Source of the DNA: Orychophragmus violaceus
Lineage: Eukaryota > Streptophyta > Magnoliopsida > Brassicales > Brassicaceae
Reading direction: 5' to 3'
DNA length: 64,000 nucleotides
NCBI GenBank assembly: GCA_030180135.1
Contig: CM058236.1
Span: 54,773,728-54,837,727 of the forward strand
The position numbers and the translations under genes are program-made. Positions 42,281 through 54,309 of the stretch are shown here, piece after piece. The stretch's first letter is position 1. Each line of letters opens with the position of its first letter. The notes beneath the pieces were generated by a model. The model saw nothing but the letters and a program-made list of their open reading frames with translations, was not told the origin of the DNA and made no database searches.

Positions 42281-43560
42281 TCAGATCAGGGAAGTCAAAT
42301 ACCATGATTGGCTCGCCAACCCGGTAGTCGTCAAAAAGAAAAACGGAAGTGGAGAGTTTGTATTGATTTCACCGATCTAAAAAAATCTTGTCCTAAGGAC
42401 AGCTTCCCCACTTCCTCACATAGACCGTATTGTAGAAGCCACAGTTGGCCATCAGCTCATGTCCTTCATGGATATTTTCTCCGGGTATAATAAGATCTTG
42501 ATGACCCCAGAGGACAAAGAAAAAGAAGCTTTTACCACATACGGAGGCATTTACTGTTAAAAGGTAATGCCCTTCGGACTAAAATTGAAGGCGCAACCTC
42601 TCAGTGCATAGTAAACAAAATGTTCACAAACCAGCTCGGTAAAACCATGAAAGTCTATATAGACGACATGATGGTCAAGTCATCTCGAGAATGTGACTAC
42701 GTAGCTCAGCTAAAGGAATGCTTCTCGATCCTGAATTAATGTTATATGAAATTGAACCCAAATAAATGCTCCTTCAGAGTGTTCTCTACTGAAATCCTTA
42801 GCTACAATCTTGGCTACATTGTAGCTGAAAGAGGAATCGAAGTCATCCCCAAACAGACCGCAGCCTTCATAGAGATGTTGTCTCCTAAGACCAAGTGCAG
42901 TGACTAACTAGGAGAATAAAACCTCTCAATCGGTTTATCTCCTGATCTACTGACAAATGTCTTCCATTTTATCAGCTCTCAAAGAAAAAGGAAAAAGAAA
43001 ATCCTATGGGATGAAAAATGCGAAGAGACATTCACACAACTAAAATCTTACATGAACGAACCTCCCATTATAGCCAAACCAGTGGAGAGAGAGCCAATCT
43101 ACCTCTACATGAACGAACCTCCCATTATAGCCAAACCAGTGGAGAGAGAGCCAATCTACCTCTACATTGCAGTGTCATCTGCTGCAGTAAGTGGAGTACT
43201 AGTTTGCGAAGAGCAAAACGAACAACAACCAATCTTCCATGTGAGCAAAACACTAATAGACACAGAGACCCGGTATCCATCAATAGAGAAACTAGCTTTA
43301 GCATTTGTCTTGTCGGCTTGAAAGCTCTGTCCCTACTTCCAATCCCACTTCATCGTAGTGATGACCTCAATACTAATTTGAACTATACTCCACTGTTCGA
43401 GCCAATCTGGTCCACTAGCTAAATGGGCCATCAAGCTCAGCGAGTACGGCATCGAATTCTTCACTCGGACCTATGTGAAAGATAAAGTCGTAGCTAACTT
43501 TGTCATCGATCTTACGCCACGGTCCACAGAATAAGCCATCCCCAGCAAGAAATGGATACT
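42281..43560 (+). pseudogene. Tat-type reverse transcriptase and RNase H
   Basis: RT: NPVVVKKKNGKWRVCIDFTD, DLKKSCPKDSFP, a GHQLMSFMDIFSGYN palm motif, KVMPFGLK and the catalytic YIDDMMVKS (about 42655-42680). RNase H: YLYIAVSSAAVSGVL, QQPIFHVSKTLIDTETRYPS, EKLALAFVLSA. A 63-bp segment encoding MNEPPIIAKPVEREPIYLY is exactly duplicated in tandem at 43046-43171, in frame. Several frameshifts (about 42330, 42400, 42590) and stops (about 42560, 42740). Confidence 0.82.
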
Positions 43561-43899
43561 CCACGTTGACGGAGCGTCCTTCAGGCATGGATTGGCAGTT
43601 GGCATCAAACTAGTAACTCCTACAATCCTTCAGACTCGACTTTTTAGAATCCAATATGAATCCCTTTTATCTCCGGTCTAAGCTTGCGCTTGGGATTGGC
43701 GCTCAATAAATATCAGCAGTTCTACTTGCGACCTCAAACCCACTACCAAGAAGCCGCTGAATCAAAATCCCTAACGGGAACAACTGACATACCTCCTTTA
43801 GATGATCAATTCCCCCCCCCCCCGGGTAGGGACCTCCCGTCAAGGAGGAACCGCCGGACCACCTCTCATAATATCATCTCGAAATGAGATATGATCGGA

Positions 43900-45112
43900 G
43901 ACGACCCATAACATCCAGCATGGACTCGTGCCCTCCGACAAATGGGAGGCCCGCAAATTCAAAGCAGAAAGCGTAAAATACTGTATAATACAAAACATAT
44001 TTTACAATTGCAGTCTCTCTGAACTGTGCTTAGTATGCGTTCAAGGAAAACATGTCATGACTTTACTAAAAGAAACACGCCAGGGCACCTGCGGAAACCA
44101 GTCCGGAGGTCGAGCACTGGCTGTACGAATTAAAAGACAAGGCTACTTCTAGCCCATTATGGTTGCAGACTACGAGACTTACTCATCAAGGTGCGATAAT
44201 CCATCAACCAACTGAACACATATCTTCGATATCATCTTCATATCCATTCATGAGATGGTGTATGGACGTTGTCAGACCTTTTTTGCAATCTGGCAAACAA
44301 AGACATCGCTTTGAGCTAGTCCTAACAAACAATTTCTCCAAATGGATAGAGGTTGAGTCCTACCAGAAATTAACCGAGCTCCAGACATAAAACTTCATTT
44401 GAAAAAACATTGTATGTTGCCACGGTCTCCCATATAATATCATAAAATACAAAGAAACTAATCTCACCTCCAGAAGGTTCAAAGATTTCTTAGAAATATA
44501 CAACATTCGCTTGACCACCTCGACCCTGAGATATCCTCAAGGAAACGGCCAGGACGAAGCAGAAAACAAGTCAGTCCTTGACAACCTCGAAAACATATTT
44601 GATGCTAAAAATCACAGATGAACTAAATAGCTCTCTGGATTACTATGGGTGTGCCGCACTACACCTCACAAAGCCACACACGAGACCGCATTCTCACTCC
44701 CATACAAAATGGAAATGGTAGTTCCCACCGAGCTAAACGTTTAAAGCCTTCGGAGAATACATTGTCCTCAAAACGTCGAGCTCAACGAACAAATGCTCTT
44801 AGATCATTTGGAGATGATCGATGAAAGACACGATCAAGCTCTGATTCGAATAAAAAATTATCAGCAAGTCGCATCTCGCTACTACAACTCCAAAGTCAGA
44901 CCAAAGAGATTAAAGGTAGGAGACTAAATCTTGCACAAAGTCTTTCAACATACTAAAGAGCCAGGTGCTGGAAAACTAGGATCCAACTGGGAAGGTCCCT
45001 ACTTAGTCACCAAAGTAGTCCGCAACGAAGTCTAGAGGCTCAAGAACGTACAAAGTGACAAACATGAGGTACGACCACTGAATGCCATGAATCTCAAGAG
45101 GTACTACTACTA
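43900..45112 (+). pseudogene. Tat-type integrase
   Basis: Zinc-finger remnants near 43990-44170, then the core: YPFMRWCMDVVRPF (44245-44285; first catalytic aspartate in WCMD), LVLTNNFSKWIEVESY, a YNIRLTTSTLRYPQGNGQDE block (about 44500-44560), LWVCRTTPHKATHETAFSLP and the C-terminal GKLGSNWEGPYLV, MNLKRYYY end (about 45110). Stops at 44388, 44622 and others. It ends the plus-strand coding part. Confidence 0.8.
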
Positions 45113-45984
45113 ATTGGTTCTTCCACAATAGAACTACGTCTAGGCGTGATTCCTTGACAGGGTACGTATGCAGCTTCCCCCCCCCCTCGTGTGCAACCCC
45201 ACCTCCTTTTATTTCTTTGTTTTATCTCTTCAGCCACAACGACGGGCCCAGTCCCTCTTGTATAAAATATAATTAATAAAATAAATCTCTTTTGCAATGA
45301 CCATCCTATTTTTACTTTGTGGAGTATAAACATCCAATCTCGGTCTCAAAATGACTAAACAAACGATCTGATACAAGGAAAAAAAAATATGGAGATCTAA
45401 TTCCACAAGCCTTATCTAAATGAGTCTCGATGAAGGTACCTCAAAATACCCAAGAAGATGTCCTCACATCACTCGGCTACCTAGTACGCAAGAGTTCGCA
45501 ATTGGGTAAATGTTGCCTATCTTGACCAATCTCGTAAACTTTGGAAAGTTCCTTCAAACATTTGTACGCCCTTGCATCAAATTAACAATACCCAAAACAA
45601 GTTAAAATTCGACACTTCGCTTCGATTCCAAAAATCAGGCTAACCAATCTATCAGCTCGTTGATCTTCGATCCAAGCTCAGAGTCCCTATAAAACCATTT
45701 CTTCCATCACTCGAGCTTGAATTTGACTTAAACTTACGAACGGGTAAAGAAGTCAGACATAAAGCCGCATAAGCTCACACGAGCACTACTCCTAAAAATT
45801 TTCCTTAAGGGATTCCGAGCTATGAAATTTGAGAGGAACAAGCTATTTATTCAGAAGTCCCCTTGAGGAAAATCACTTCAAAAAAAAAAAAAAACAGGAT
45901 TAAAACCCCTCCCGTGTACTAAATCCAGAAGAAACACTTAAAAAAACTAAGCAAAGGGAACAAGAGCAAAAGAGGCAGAGATCT
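45113..45984. other. Non-coding segment of Tat element between integrase and antisense frame
   Basis: No product recognised. It contains a C9-10 run near 45177-45186 and an A15 run near 45880-45894. Confidence 0.55.
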
Positions 45985-46770
45985 CTACGCATTCTCCCTC
46001 CTCTCTCCCGTGATCGGAGACAGCTCGACACCATCATTTGAACCGTGCTGGTACACTCCTGTTGGATCTCTTGTCACCAGATTGACTTGAACAGGTTGTT
46101 CGATCTCCTCCGAAAACTCGATCAAAGGAAGCTTGCTTATTGAGAAGTCCGAGACCTCCACTGCAAAAAGGTTGAGGACAAATTCTTCTTTCTCCTCAAG
46201 CAATTTTGCCTTCTCGGCTGCGACGTCAGCTCCAGCCTCGAGCTCCTCAATCAAATCAAGGTTGTCCTGGATCTCTTGGATCACGACTAAGACATCCGTC
46301 TGCATGTCTTTGCGAGCCGATTTGGCATTCAAGGACTCCAGAATTTAGCGGTACTGAGAGTGAAGCTTGGCTCTAGCCTCCTTTACGATGTCCGCCACTG
46401 CCTTACCGTAACCGACGATCATCCTGCGCTTTTCTTCGGAGAGCTTGCGGTTCTCAACGAGCAGCATATCGTGCTCTCCATCAACAATCGTTAGCCTAGT
46501 ATGGATGTCCTCCATAGCCGTATTCTCCAACTTAACCAAGGTCTCATGGTCTCAGAGAGCTTTGACCTCAGCAGTCGCGTCAGCGATTCTGTTGGACAGG
46601 GCACTGGCAGTAGTCACTTGGACATGCGCCTCAACCCGCAAATCCTCGATATGTTTCTTCATCTCCTCGAGTTCCTCTGAGCGAGCCACGTCCCTCAACA
46701 TTTACTTAAGTAAGGCCATGTGATGATGATTCGCTTCCAGTACCTGAAAACATTAAGGGAAAACAGTCAA
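45985..46770 (-). pseudogene. Antisense ORF of Tat element, coiled-coil exon
   Basis: On the minus strand, one frame from a 3' splice-site-like TTTTCAG (about 46747) to 45985, broken by three stops (about 46700, 46551, 46346). It is rich in Glu/Lys/Leu heptads: SEELEEMKKHIEDLRVEAHV, IHTRLTIVDGEHDMLLVENR, ELEAGADVAAEKAKLLEEKE. The tail is acidic and proline-containing. This matches the coiled-coil C-terminal part of antisense proteins known from Tat/Atlantys elements (DUF1204-like, from memory). Function unknown. Confidence 0.65.
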
Positions 46771-46835
46771 AAGCGACCACACACACAATCCCGAAACAGG
46801 CAAAGGGTCGCAAAACTTATTGTTTTGATAGCAGC

Positions 46836-47330
46836 CTAGAACTCTATAAAGGCCTCTCGCTTTGTCATGTTCATGATGGCCGAGAGTTGACAGCCAACAC
46901 CTTTGAAATGCCTCAGAAGATGGCCATACCCTCCGGATCCTCGGCGATTGGGAAGTATTTGGGGTGCTCGAACTTCCAGTGGAAAGGGCGACTTCTGTCG
47001 ACCCACCAGACTAGTTCGACCTCGCCTCAGCTTCGTTCGAGGTCCCATGATTCCCTTTACTATTCCTCTGGAGCTTGGGCTAAGGACCTTTACGACTTTG
47101 GGCCACCTGAGAAGCAGCTTCTGGGACAGCCACCTATGTCGGAGCAGCAGCCTCCAGGACAGCCACCGATGCTGGAGTAGCAGTCTCCGAGGTAGCTACT
47201 GTCGGATCTGTCTCAATAGCTCGCTGAACATTTCCTCCCACCGGAGGGAGCAGCCATCTCAATATCGCCTCCGCCAACAGCCGCCGGAGGAGCTAGAATT
47301 ACCTATGCGTTAAAGATGGACAAGCGGGGC
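46836..47330 (-). pseudogene. Antisense ORF of Tat element, central part
   Basis: The minus strand at 47048-46836 reads LVGRQKSPFPLEVRAPQILP and GVGCQLSAIMNMTKREAFIE, a continuous segment upstream of the coiled-coil exon. The plus-strand frames here (46887-47313) look like low-complexity shadows. A Pro/Ala/Ser-rich linker appears on the minus strand above 47050. Confidence 0.5.
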
Positions 47331-47908
47331 ACGGAACACCATATTAATTGCGGACACCACATCACCAGATTAGACTCTCCCTGAGGCTGCATATGTTTAT
47401 CTTGTGTTCATTTTTGAACGGAACGACGGTTTGGATAAACTAGCCATGTGATGTGGGACGATTGCTGAAGAGTTGGAATCAAACTGCTCGGAAGCAGGAG
47501 CTGCATCCATACATCACAGACAATCCGCCAATCACTCACAAATAACACCTAATCTAAAACTGCTCTTAAAAAGCGTATCTTTCTATGGACACAAGTGATC
47601 CGGATGATATGCGTTCTCAAACGATTGCTTAACATAGTCTTGGGTGAACGAAGACCAATTGATGTCACCTCTTTGGAGTATGTTGACGAGTCCGTTGAGC
47701 CTATTGTTCAGCAGAGACTCTGTAATAATATCTGAAAAATAAAGAAAGCGAAACAGATCAGTTTCCGAATTATGCTAAGAATACAATTATAAAACGATCT
47801 AATAGACACCTTGCTAACCGGAGCCAGCGCCCCAGACAGGTCAAATCCTCCCAAAATCAAACCCTCCAACGGTGGCGAGACTGATGCGAAAATAAATTTC
47901 TTTTCGTG

Positions 47909-48406
47909 CTAGTCGCCACCATCTCGCGCTGAGGTCGCCAAAAAAACCCTCCGACCAGGAAGAGGGGAAGCGTAGAAATTTCCCTCGCGTCTCGTGATCC
48001 TCTTCGTCAACATCAAATGGTGGAAATCGGAGACGACCAGGGGATGGCGCATCTCGAGCGCTCTTACTTGGAGCCCAGTAATCTGTTTCACCAGGCTAGG
48101 GCATATCTGACAAAATGATAGATCCAAACTAGACGGCACCTCCAACAGGAAGTACGAAATTGAGAAGGTGAGCCAGCACGATTCGAAGTAAATCGTGTAG
48201 ACACAACACCAAACTGGATGAACCAACCCTAAATTCTCAAAATGGGAAGGGAGGGTAATCTCGCCTCGCCACCCAAAACTATGAATCCGCCTCATATCTT
48301 TGAGGCCCGCTTCAGTCGCCCTCGATGGTCTATACAGACGAAACAACAATTCTCTCGTTACGTCGGAAGTACTCGCACCGTCCCCTCTTCCTTGGTTAGA
48401 CGCCAT
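47909..48406 (-). pseudogene. Antisense ORF of Tat element, N-terminal exon
   Basis: 165 codons open from ATG at 48406: MASNQGRGDGASTSDVTREL, then LPSHFENLGLVHPVW, a hydrophobic segment (CCVYTIYFESCWLTFSISYFLLEVPSSL) and LVKQITGLQVRALEMRHPLV. Probably the first exon of the antisense frame. It lies on the opposite strand to gag-pol. 47340-47900 has no clear coding signal. Confidence 0.55.
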
Positions 48407-48987
48407 GAGAATAGAAAGATTGAACCGGAGTCGAAAACAGAAAACGAGGGAAGAAATCGAGAAAGGAGTGATTTTTAAAAAGAAAAGATTGTGAAAATCT
48501 GTGAGGTCTTTTGGTGAAAATCTAAACTTTATCCTAAACTTTCTTAGAAATATAAAAATTTATAAACACGATAAAAGAGCAGTTAAAGAGTAACTTTGAG
48601 GTAGCGTGCGTACTCCATTAATAGAAGACGTGGGCAGCTCTTTTAAATCTGAATGGCTTCGGCGGTTCTCGAGATCCCGTGGATCTCTCGCCAAAACATA
48701 TCCACTTATTATTATGTTTCGATAACAACTTTCAAGGTCACGAGGATCTCTCACCTCCCGCGGATCTCAACCTTTGGATTTGGATCTCTCCGGTTACAAA
48801 TTATGTCAGCTCCCCAGAGTGCATCCGTCGGATGAGAAATCGGATAATGATTCGAATCTCGACATCCACGAGTTGACATTAGCAGATTAGACCTTCACAG
48901 TCGAATGGACTGTTCACATTTCCTACCAATTAATTATTATATTAAAATAATTGATGGACTGAGGAGCAATTATTGGTACAAAAAATC

Positions 48988-49502
48988 TGCACCCGGATTT
49001 GGGCCAATGAGGCCAATGGCCTTATCTCACAAACATGTCGACATTAGAGACATTACTCCGACCCAAACCGAAGCCCATCATATCTCCGCCTTATTAATTG
49101 GAAAAGGAGTGCGTATCAAGGATGAATGTGCCCGATATTTACCGTCGAGCTGATTTAGTCAAACGGATCACTCCGAGATCAGCTCAACAGTCCGGAGATC
49201 ACAAAGGTCGTTCCAACAAGAGCATTACGAGATATACTGATAGATAGCTTGTCATCAAGGCAATAAGAGGAGTTCAATGGATTTAATTCAAGGACCTTCT
49301 TTTCCATTATTTTTTTACACACAGAAACAGCTCTGCGAGGTCACTGTAAACTCTCTCTAGAGATCTCATTTGTAATAGCCCTACGAAACCCATTGTTTAT
49401 TTTAGATAATTCTTTGAAGCATCGTGTGATCTTTGAGGTGATAGCCCTACGAAATCCCCCATCTCAAATTACAAATCTCTATTGTGGATTTTCCGATCCA
49501 CA
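48988..49502 (+). repeat. 3' LTR of Tat-like element
   Basis: Aligns with 38711-39245; starts about TGCACCCGGATTTGGGCC and ends TTCCGATCCACA. A GATTCTTTGAAG...CCCTACGAAA segment is repeated inside (near 49375 and 49445). Confidence 0.75.
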
Positions 49503-50140
49503 CCACCTGAGAGAAGCAGAAGAAGAGAGCAAAAGAACAAAAAAGGACGAAAACGGTAAGAGAGAGCATGTCTAAGCGACATAGGCCACAAAATCCCTAA
49601 ATCCACCCTCCATTTTAGGTTCACCACCAGCCGTCGGTGATGCCTAGGAAAAGGCAGAAAGATCCCGATGACGTTGAAGCCATTCTCGGTTCAAAACTTC
49701 TACCGCGAATCCGCCTCTCTGATCTATTGCCGTCATCTAGCGGGCACGAAAGAGGAGGAAAAAAAACAAAGAAACTTGCTCGGAAACACTGCAAACTCTC
49801 CCAAACATCCTTGAACCACCACTGAACGACATATATGCGCCGGAAAAAGATAGTGAAACCACAGAGAGCAACCCAGGAGGACGGGTCACTGGATCTTGTC
49901 CTCCTCAAATTCGATACCTACCCTAAGCCACCACCGCAAGACCACCACCATACTGATGTAACCATCACCAGTTCCAAGCCCCGACACCAAATAAAACATA
50001 GACAAAAAACCATACCGCATGAAAGACCATATGTATGGTTTGGAAAGGCAAAGAGAGCAAGGCCTTCTCCGAGAAGAGACGCCAGAGAAGCAAATAAGAA
50101 AACTTTAATTTTTTTCCAAAAGAGAAAAGAGAGATTTTCA
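49503..50140 (-). mobile_element. Retroposon-like sequence 3, 5' part (split by Tat element)
   Basis: Minus strand begins near 50140 with CT-rich TCTCTCTTTTCTCTTTTGG and continues to the CCACC duplication at 49503, then jumps to 38706. Composition resembles the Sadhu-like copies. The frames at 49637-50149 (Lys/Arg-rich, plus strand) have no recognised homology and are probably shadows. Confidence 0.4.
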
Positions 50141-50349
50141 TGTTCTTAAAATAAGTTGCTTACACTAATTGTATATTTTATTTTTTTAATAGTTTCTTAA
50201 TATGATAGAAATAATCTAGTGATGTGATAGAAGTACTTTGATTTATTACTTTTATTGAAACTTTAGGATCTTCTTATGCTTTCTCTAATTTGTAAGTTAA
50301 TACTTTTATATTTGAAGTTTTTACAGATTTTTCAAATAGCAAAACAGCA

Positions 50350-50361
50350 TAAGGTCGTGTT
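50350..50361. repeat. Target duplication, left copy (Sadhu-like 4)
   Basis: TAAGGTCGTGTT, matching TAAGGTTGTGTT at 51216-51227 with one C/T difference. Confidence 0.7.
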
Positions 50362-51215
50362 TTTTCCGGCAATATTATCAATATCATTGATGGGTCCAAA
50401 AAATGGGCCAGAGTTTACAGGAATTACATGGGCAGAATGAGAATAAACACAAGCTAATGGGCTAAACCGGCCAAAACGTAATAAAACCAAAATTATTAGA
50501 TTCAGATGAGCACGAGGAAGCCAGCTCGAAGAGGTAGAGGCCATGTGTCGAAGTCCGAGACTCATTGGCATGCAATTGCCGCCGACAAAAAAATTCTGGT
50601 TCCTAGCTGAAGCGCTACGTCATGTGCATCCTGCTGATCTAGCTTCACCAGAAAATGCCAAATAGCACCACCGCATCTGCTTAGCTGCTCCTCAATCACC
50701 ACAACAGTTATTGATCTTTGCGCTTCATTTCTGGAGAACCCTGCATCGGATTCAATCACCAGCGAGTGTAATCACCGTCGGACCCGTACAACTCGTTCGG
50801 GCAGTAGACCAACCGACAATAAGCGCCCAGAAAAGTGCATGAAGAGAGAGAAGGATCTCCGGTGGCTATGGTGGAGAAGCTCCGTGAAGTGCGATCGGAA
50901 ACGGACCTGTAACCCGGATTAAGTAGAAGCCGAGTCCGGGTTTACCCCGGAAGCTAAAGTCGAACAAACACCAACTCAGTTATAGGGAAAATCGGTGGAG
51001 ATTTGACCGAAGCTTATTTGGCGTATAGTAAATCTGCAGCTAGGACTAACTAATGGACATAGCCGTGACCAAATAAGGAGCAAAAATAACCCGGCCCACC
51101 GGCGTGACCAAAACTATTGCCGGTGGCCGGAAGCGAGTACGAAAATGGGGAAGAACTAGAGAGATGTGAGAAGAATTTTAGAGAGAGAGCTTATGCTTAA
51201 AATAATTTTGCCGTT
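50362..51215 (-). mobile_element. Sadhu-like non-autonomous retroposon 4
   Basis: About 855 bp between 12-bp near-perfect direct repeats. The left end is TTTTTT then CCGGCAATATTATC, i.e. a short poly(A) on the minus strand; the minus-strand 5' end is CT-rich, then GC-rich (CTTCCGGCCACCGGC). No RT or other known domain. Size fits the Sadhu family (about 0.9 kb). The frames at 50332-50759 are not supported as genes. Confidence 0.6.
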
Positions 51216-51227
51216 TAAGGTTGTGTT
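51216..51227. repeat. Target duplication, right copy (Sadhu-like 4)
   Basis: TAAGGTTGTGTT; see 50350-50361. Confidence 0.7.
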
Positions 51228-52120
51228 AAAATATATATGAAAATTTGTTATCGTTCAAAAAAAAACAGTTTGTTTAAAAAAAAAGATATCATATTTTGAA
51301 GATTATTAGTATGTCGGACAGTTTCTAAAGTAGCATAATATTGAAATAATATTAAGAATCTAGTATAAGATTTTTCAATTTTCAAGTTTGAACAATTATA
51401 AATAATAATAATTTTGAGATTTAGATGTTTTATTGTATTTAGAATTATTAAGTGTTAAAATATTAGTATTTTGAAAGAATCATAGTACCGATCTAACTTG
51501 ATTAAATATGTGGTATCTATTAAAAATTTAAAAGAATTATATAGAGAAGTGTATATTTGTTTTAGTAAGTTATTTGTATTGTACTTGATTATTACGATCA
51601 CAATTTGATAATCTCCAACTCTTTTTAATTAATTATAAACGAATTTTGTTAAAACTATTGGTAATGTTATTTAACATAAACTTGACTTAAAGTATTTTTT
51701 AAAAAAATAAAATTTATCCCAGTACTCTATCTTTTTGTGCAAACTTCCTAGTACCATATCAAAATATATTTTTCTTAGTAAGAAATTTGACATGAATGTT
51801 TAAGAAGAGATCAAAAGAATGAGAAAGTAGAATGGGAACTCTTCAAGAGGGCTAAGTATTACAGTATTTTTTTGGAAAAAAAATTGGGACTCAATAAATC
51901 TAGTTCAAAAAAAAAAAAAAAAATTGGGACTCAATGGGTGTTAGCTGGATATTAAAAAACTAGCACATGCATTAACTATTTGGTTACATGAGTGACATTA
52001 TGTTGTGTATGAAGGAGATAAATGTAGAACTAATAAGTTGCAATGTTCTTAGGACCATGTTAATCAGAAAAAATAAAGTTGTAGATTTATTATTCAAGAA
52101 AGCTTATAAAACTAATTTAA
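51228..52120. other. AT-rich non-coding spacer
   Basis: No gene seen. A stretch AAAATTGGGACTCAAT with preceding A-run occurs twice (near 51878 and 51920). Confidence 0.55.
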
Positions 52121-53645
52121 TATACTAGATTTTGATCTGCATTAAAGAAACGTGGATATATTTAAAAAAAATTTAAACTAATTTATTTTATTTGAATAAA
52201 TATTTTTTAATAAAACAGTCTTTATAAATATTATGTGATATAAGTATAATATGTTTTGTGTTGATTTAAATATTTTATAAAATATTATATGCTCATATAT
52301 GAAAATAATTTATATTTTTAATATTTTAATAATTAAATTCATAATTTTATATAAATACAACTACATATTTATGAAAATTGAAACATAATAATCTATATTT
52401 CAAGTCATCTCATAGTAGTTTAACTATTTTAAAATTTGGATAAACCAAATAATCTACCTCATAATATATTAGAATAATACAAATATTGAATAAATTTAAT
52501 ATTTTATCAAATTAACAATATATCAATTGAAATTGGTTAATACATCTTTTTAATCTGTCTTCCAGTAGACAATATTTTTAAAATAGTATAGATAATTTAA
52601 AAAAAATTAATCTATTTTTAAAATTGTTTTATAATTGTCTAAATAGAAATATTTTCTGTTTATTTATAGATTAAAATGTAATTAAAATATGATGATATGT
52701 TCATTTAATATTTTGGATTTATTTAAGTTTTTCTAATGTTTCTATAATTAAAATTAGTTAATTTATATTTTTATAAACTTTATTAAATATTTTTATAATT
52801 CAAACAAGTTAATTTATATTTCAATCCATTTTACAGTAGTCAAAGTATTTTGAAAATTTAATAGAACAACCATTTAAAAATTGTGATCGTAAAACATCAA
52901 CCGTAATCTAATTCATCATATATTAAAATAATATAAATATTTAATAATTTTAACATTTTTATCAAATTAAGAATATATCAATTGAAATTAGTTAATACAT
53001 ATTTTTAATTCGTATTTCAGCAGACAAAGTTTGTTTTAATAATAACTGAAATTGATTAATTAATTTTTAACACGTTTTATAATAGTTTAAACATATAATT
53101 TGTGTGTTTATTTTATAAATTAAAATGCAATTGAAAATATTTTCAATAAATTATATTAATAATTGTAATTTATTAATTATCTTTCTTAATAAATTGAGAA
53201 ACTAAAAGTATTTTTGTAAGATTTTGTTTTAATATTTATTTATATATATATATATTTGAAACAAAATATATTAAAAGATAATACGAATATATTTTGAATA
53301 AAATCATAAATTAGTGAATATTTATATTAAAATGTATTTAAATTATTTTATAATAATTTTATTAATAAATAAAAAATTAATTATAACTTTCTTTAAAACA
53401 AATCAAAATAAAAAATATATTTATATTTAAGAAAAAGATAATAAAATATATTTATCAATATATTTTGTAACAAAATTATTAATTAAAAAATATTTATCAT
53501 ATCCCACATATAGTATAACTTTATTAAATCTAAAAATGGCCGTAGTAAATAATTAAAATATTCATTAATTTTAATGATATCGTAATAAACATGTCAACTA
53601 AAGATTAATTTTAAAAAACTTTAATGTTTTAATAGTATAGATTTA
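52121..53645. repeat. Very AT-rich dispersed repeat with internal ~440-bp duplication
   Basis: Over 80% A+T by eye. It begins near TATACTAGATTTTGAT and ends near TTTAATAGTATAGATT, edges I associate with Helitron-like AT-rich repeats of Brassicaceae (memory only). Inside, TCAATTGAAATTNGTTAATA with CANNTTTTTAATNNGTNTTCC and AG(T/C)AGACAA occurs at about 52530-52575 and 52978-53030, with related sequence before each. A third copy of this segment occurs at 61037-61095. Confidence 0.45.
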
Positions 53646-54309
53646 TGTTTTAGAATGAAGACAAAATCGTTATGATCAAATTGTATTTTCTATTATTATA
53701 TATTGATTATTTAAATGTGAAAAAATATTAATGATTTTTCAGGTGTTTTTTTAATGCCTTGAATTATTTAGTTATAAATTTAAGTACTTTTCAATGTAAT
53801 ATAACACATAGTTGTTTCATTTAAACTGCAAATTTATATATATATTTTTTTTAAAGTGCAAATTTATATAAATTTAATGCTTTTAGAATTAGTGAATATA
53901 AAAGGCAAAAACTATGTATTAAGAAAGTGCAATATGGCCGGAAAAAAAAAAAAGAAAAAAAAAGAGAAAGTGCAATATGTTTAGAATTTTCAAAAAATAA
54001 AATAAATAATATTCTCTTAATACCTTACTTGGTATTTTTTGAACAACAATACTTTACTTTCACGAGCATAGTTTACTATCTATATATTTTAAAGTTTTTA
54101 AATTTGTTGTTTATTTTATTTATTAAATAAAGAAATTTGACACAGTGCAATGAATTTTTGGAAAAAAAAAAAACAATGAGTTAAACTTGTGACCATACCA
54201 ACTTTGAAAATAAAGAAAGTATGAATGATAATTTAATAACTATATAAGTATGAAAGAGAAAAAAACCAAAGATATTCTTTAAAAAATTTATAAACAAATA
54301 TGCCATTGG
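53646..54309. other. AT-rich non-coding spacer
   Basis: No gene or repeat boundary identified; A-runs near 53941-53965. Confidence 0.55.

Larger units (their letters stand above)
38707..49502 (+). mobile_element. Tat-lineage Ty3/gypsy element, decayed, with antisense ORF
   Basis: About 10.8 kb. 5' LTR (about 38711-39245), PBS-like sequence, gag, protease, RT, RNase H and integrase on the plus strand (39310-45110), then about 3.8 kb with a minus-strand coiled-coil reading frame (48406-45985), then 3' LTR (about 48988-49502). This order, with an extra antisense frame between integrase and 3' LTR, is known in Tat-lineage (Atlantys/Ogre-type) elements. The LTRs differ at many positions, the coding part has dozens of stops and indels, so it is much older than the Athila-like elements. 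CCACC flanks both sides (38702-38706, 49503-49507). Confidence 0.82.

Noticed and set aside
46887..47313. Plus-strand Pro/Gln/Ser-rich ORFs
   Set aside because: They oppose the antisense frame of the Tat element and have low-complexity composition.
53927..54130. Phe/Ile/Leu-rich ORF as a small membrane protein
   Set aside because: Arises from AT-rich spacer with A-runs; no promoter or homology evidence.
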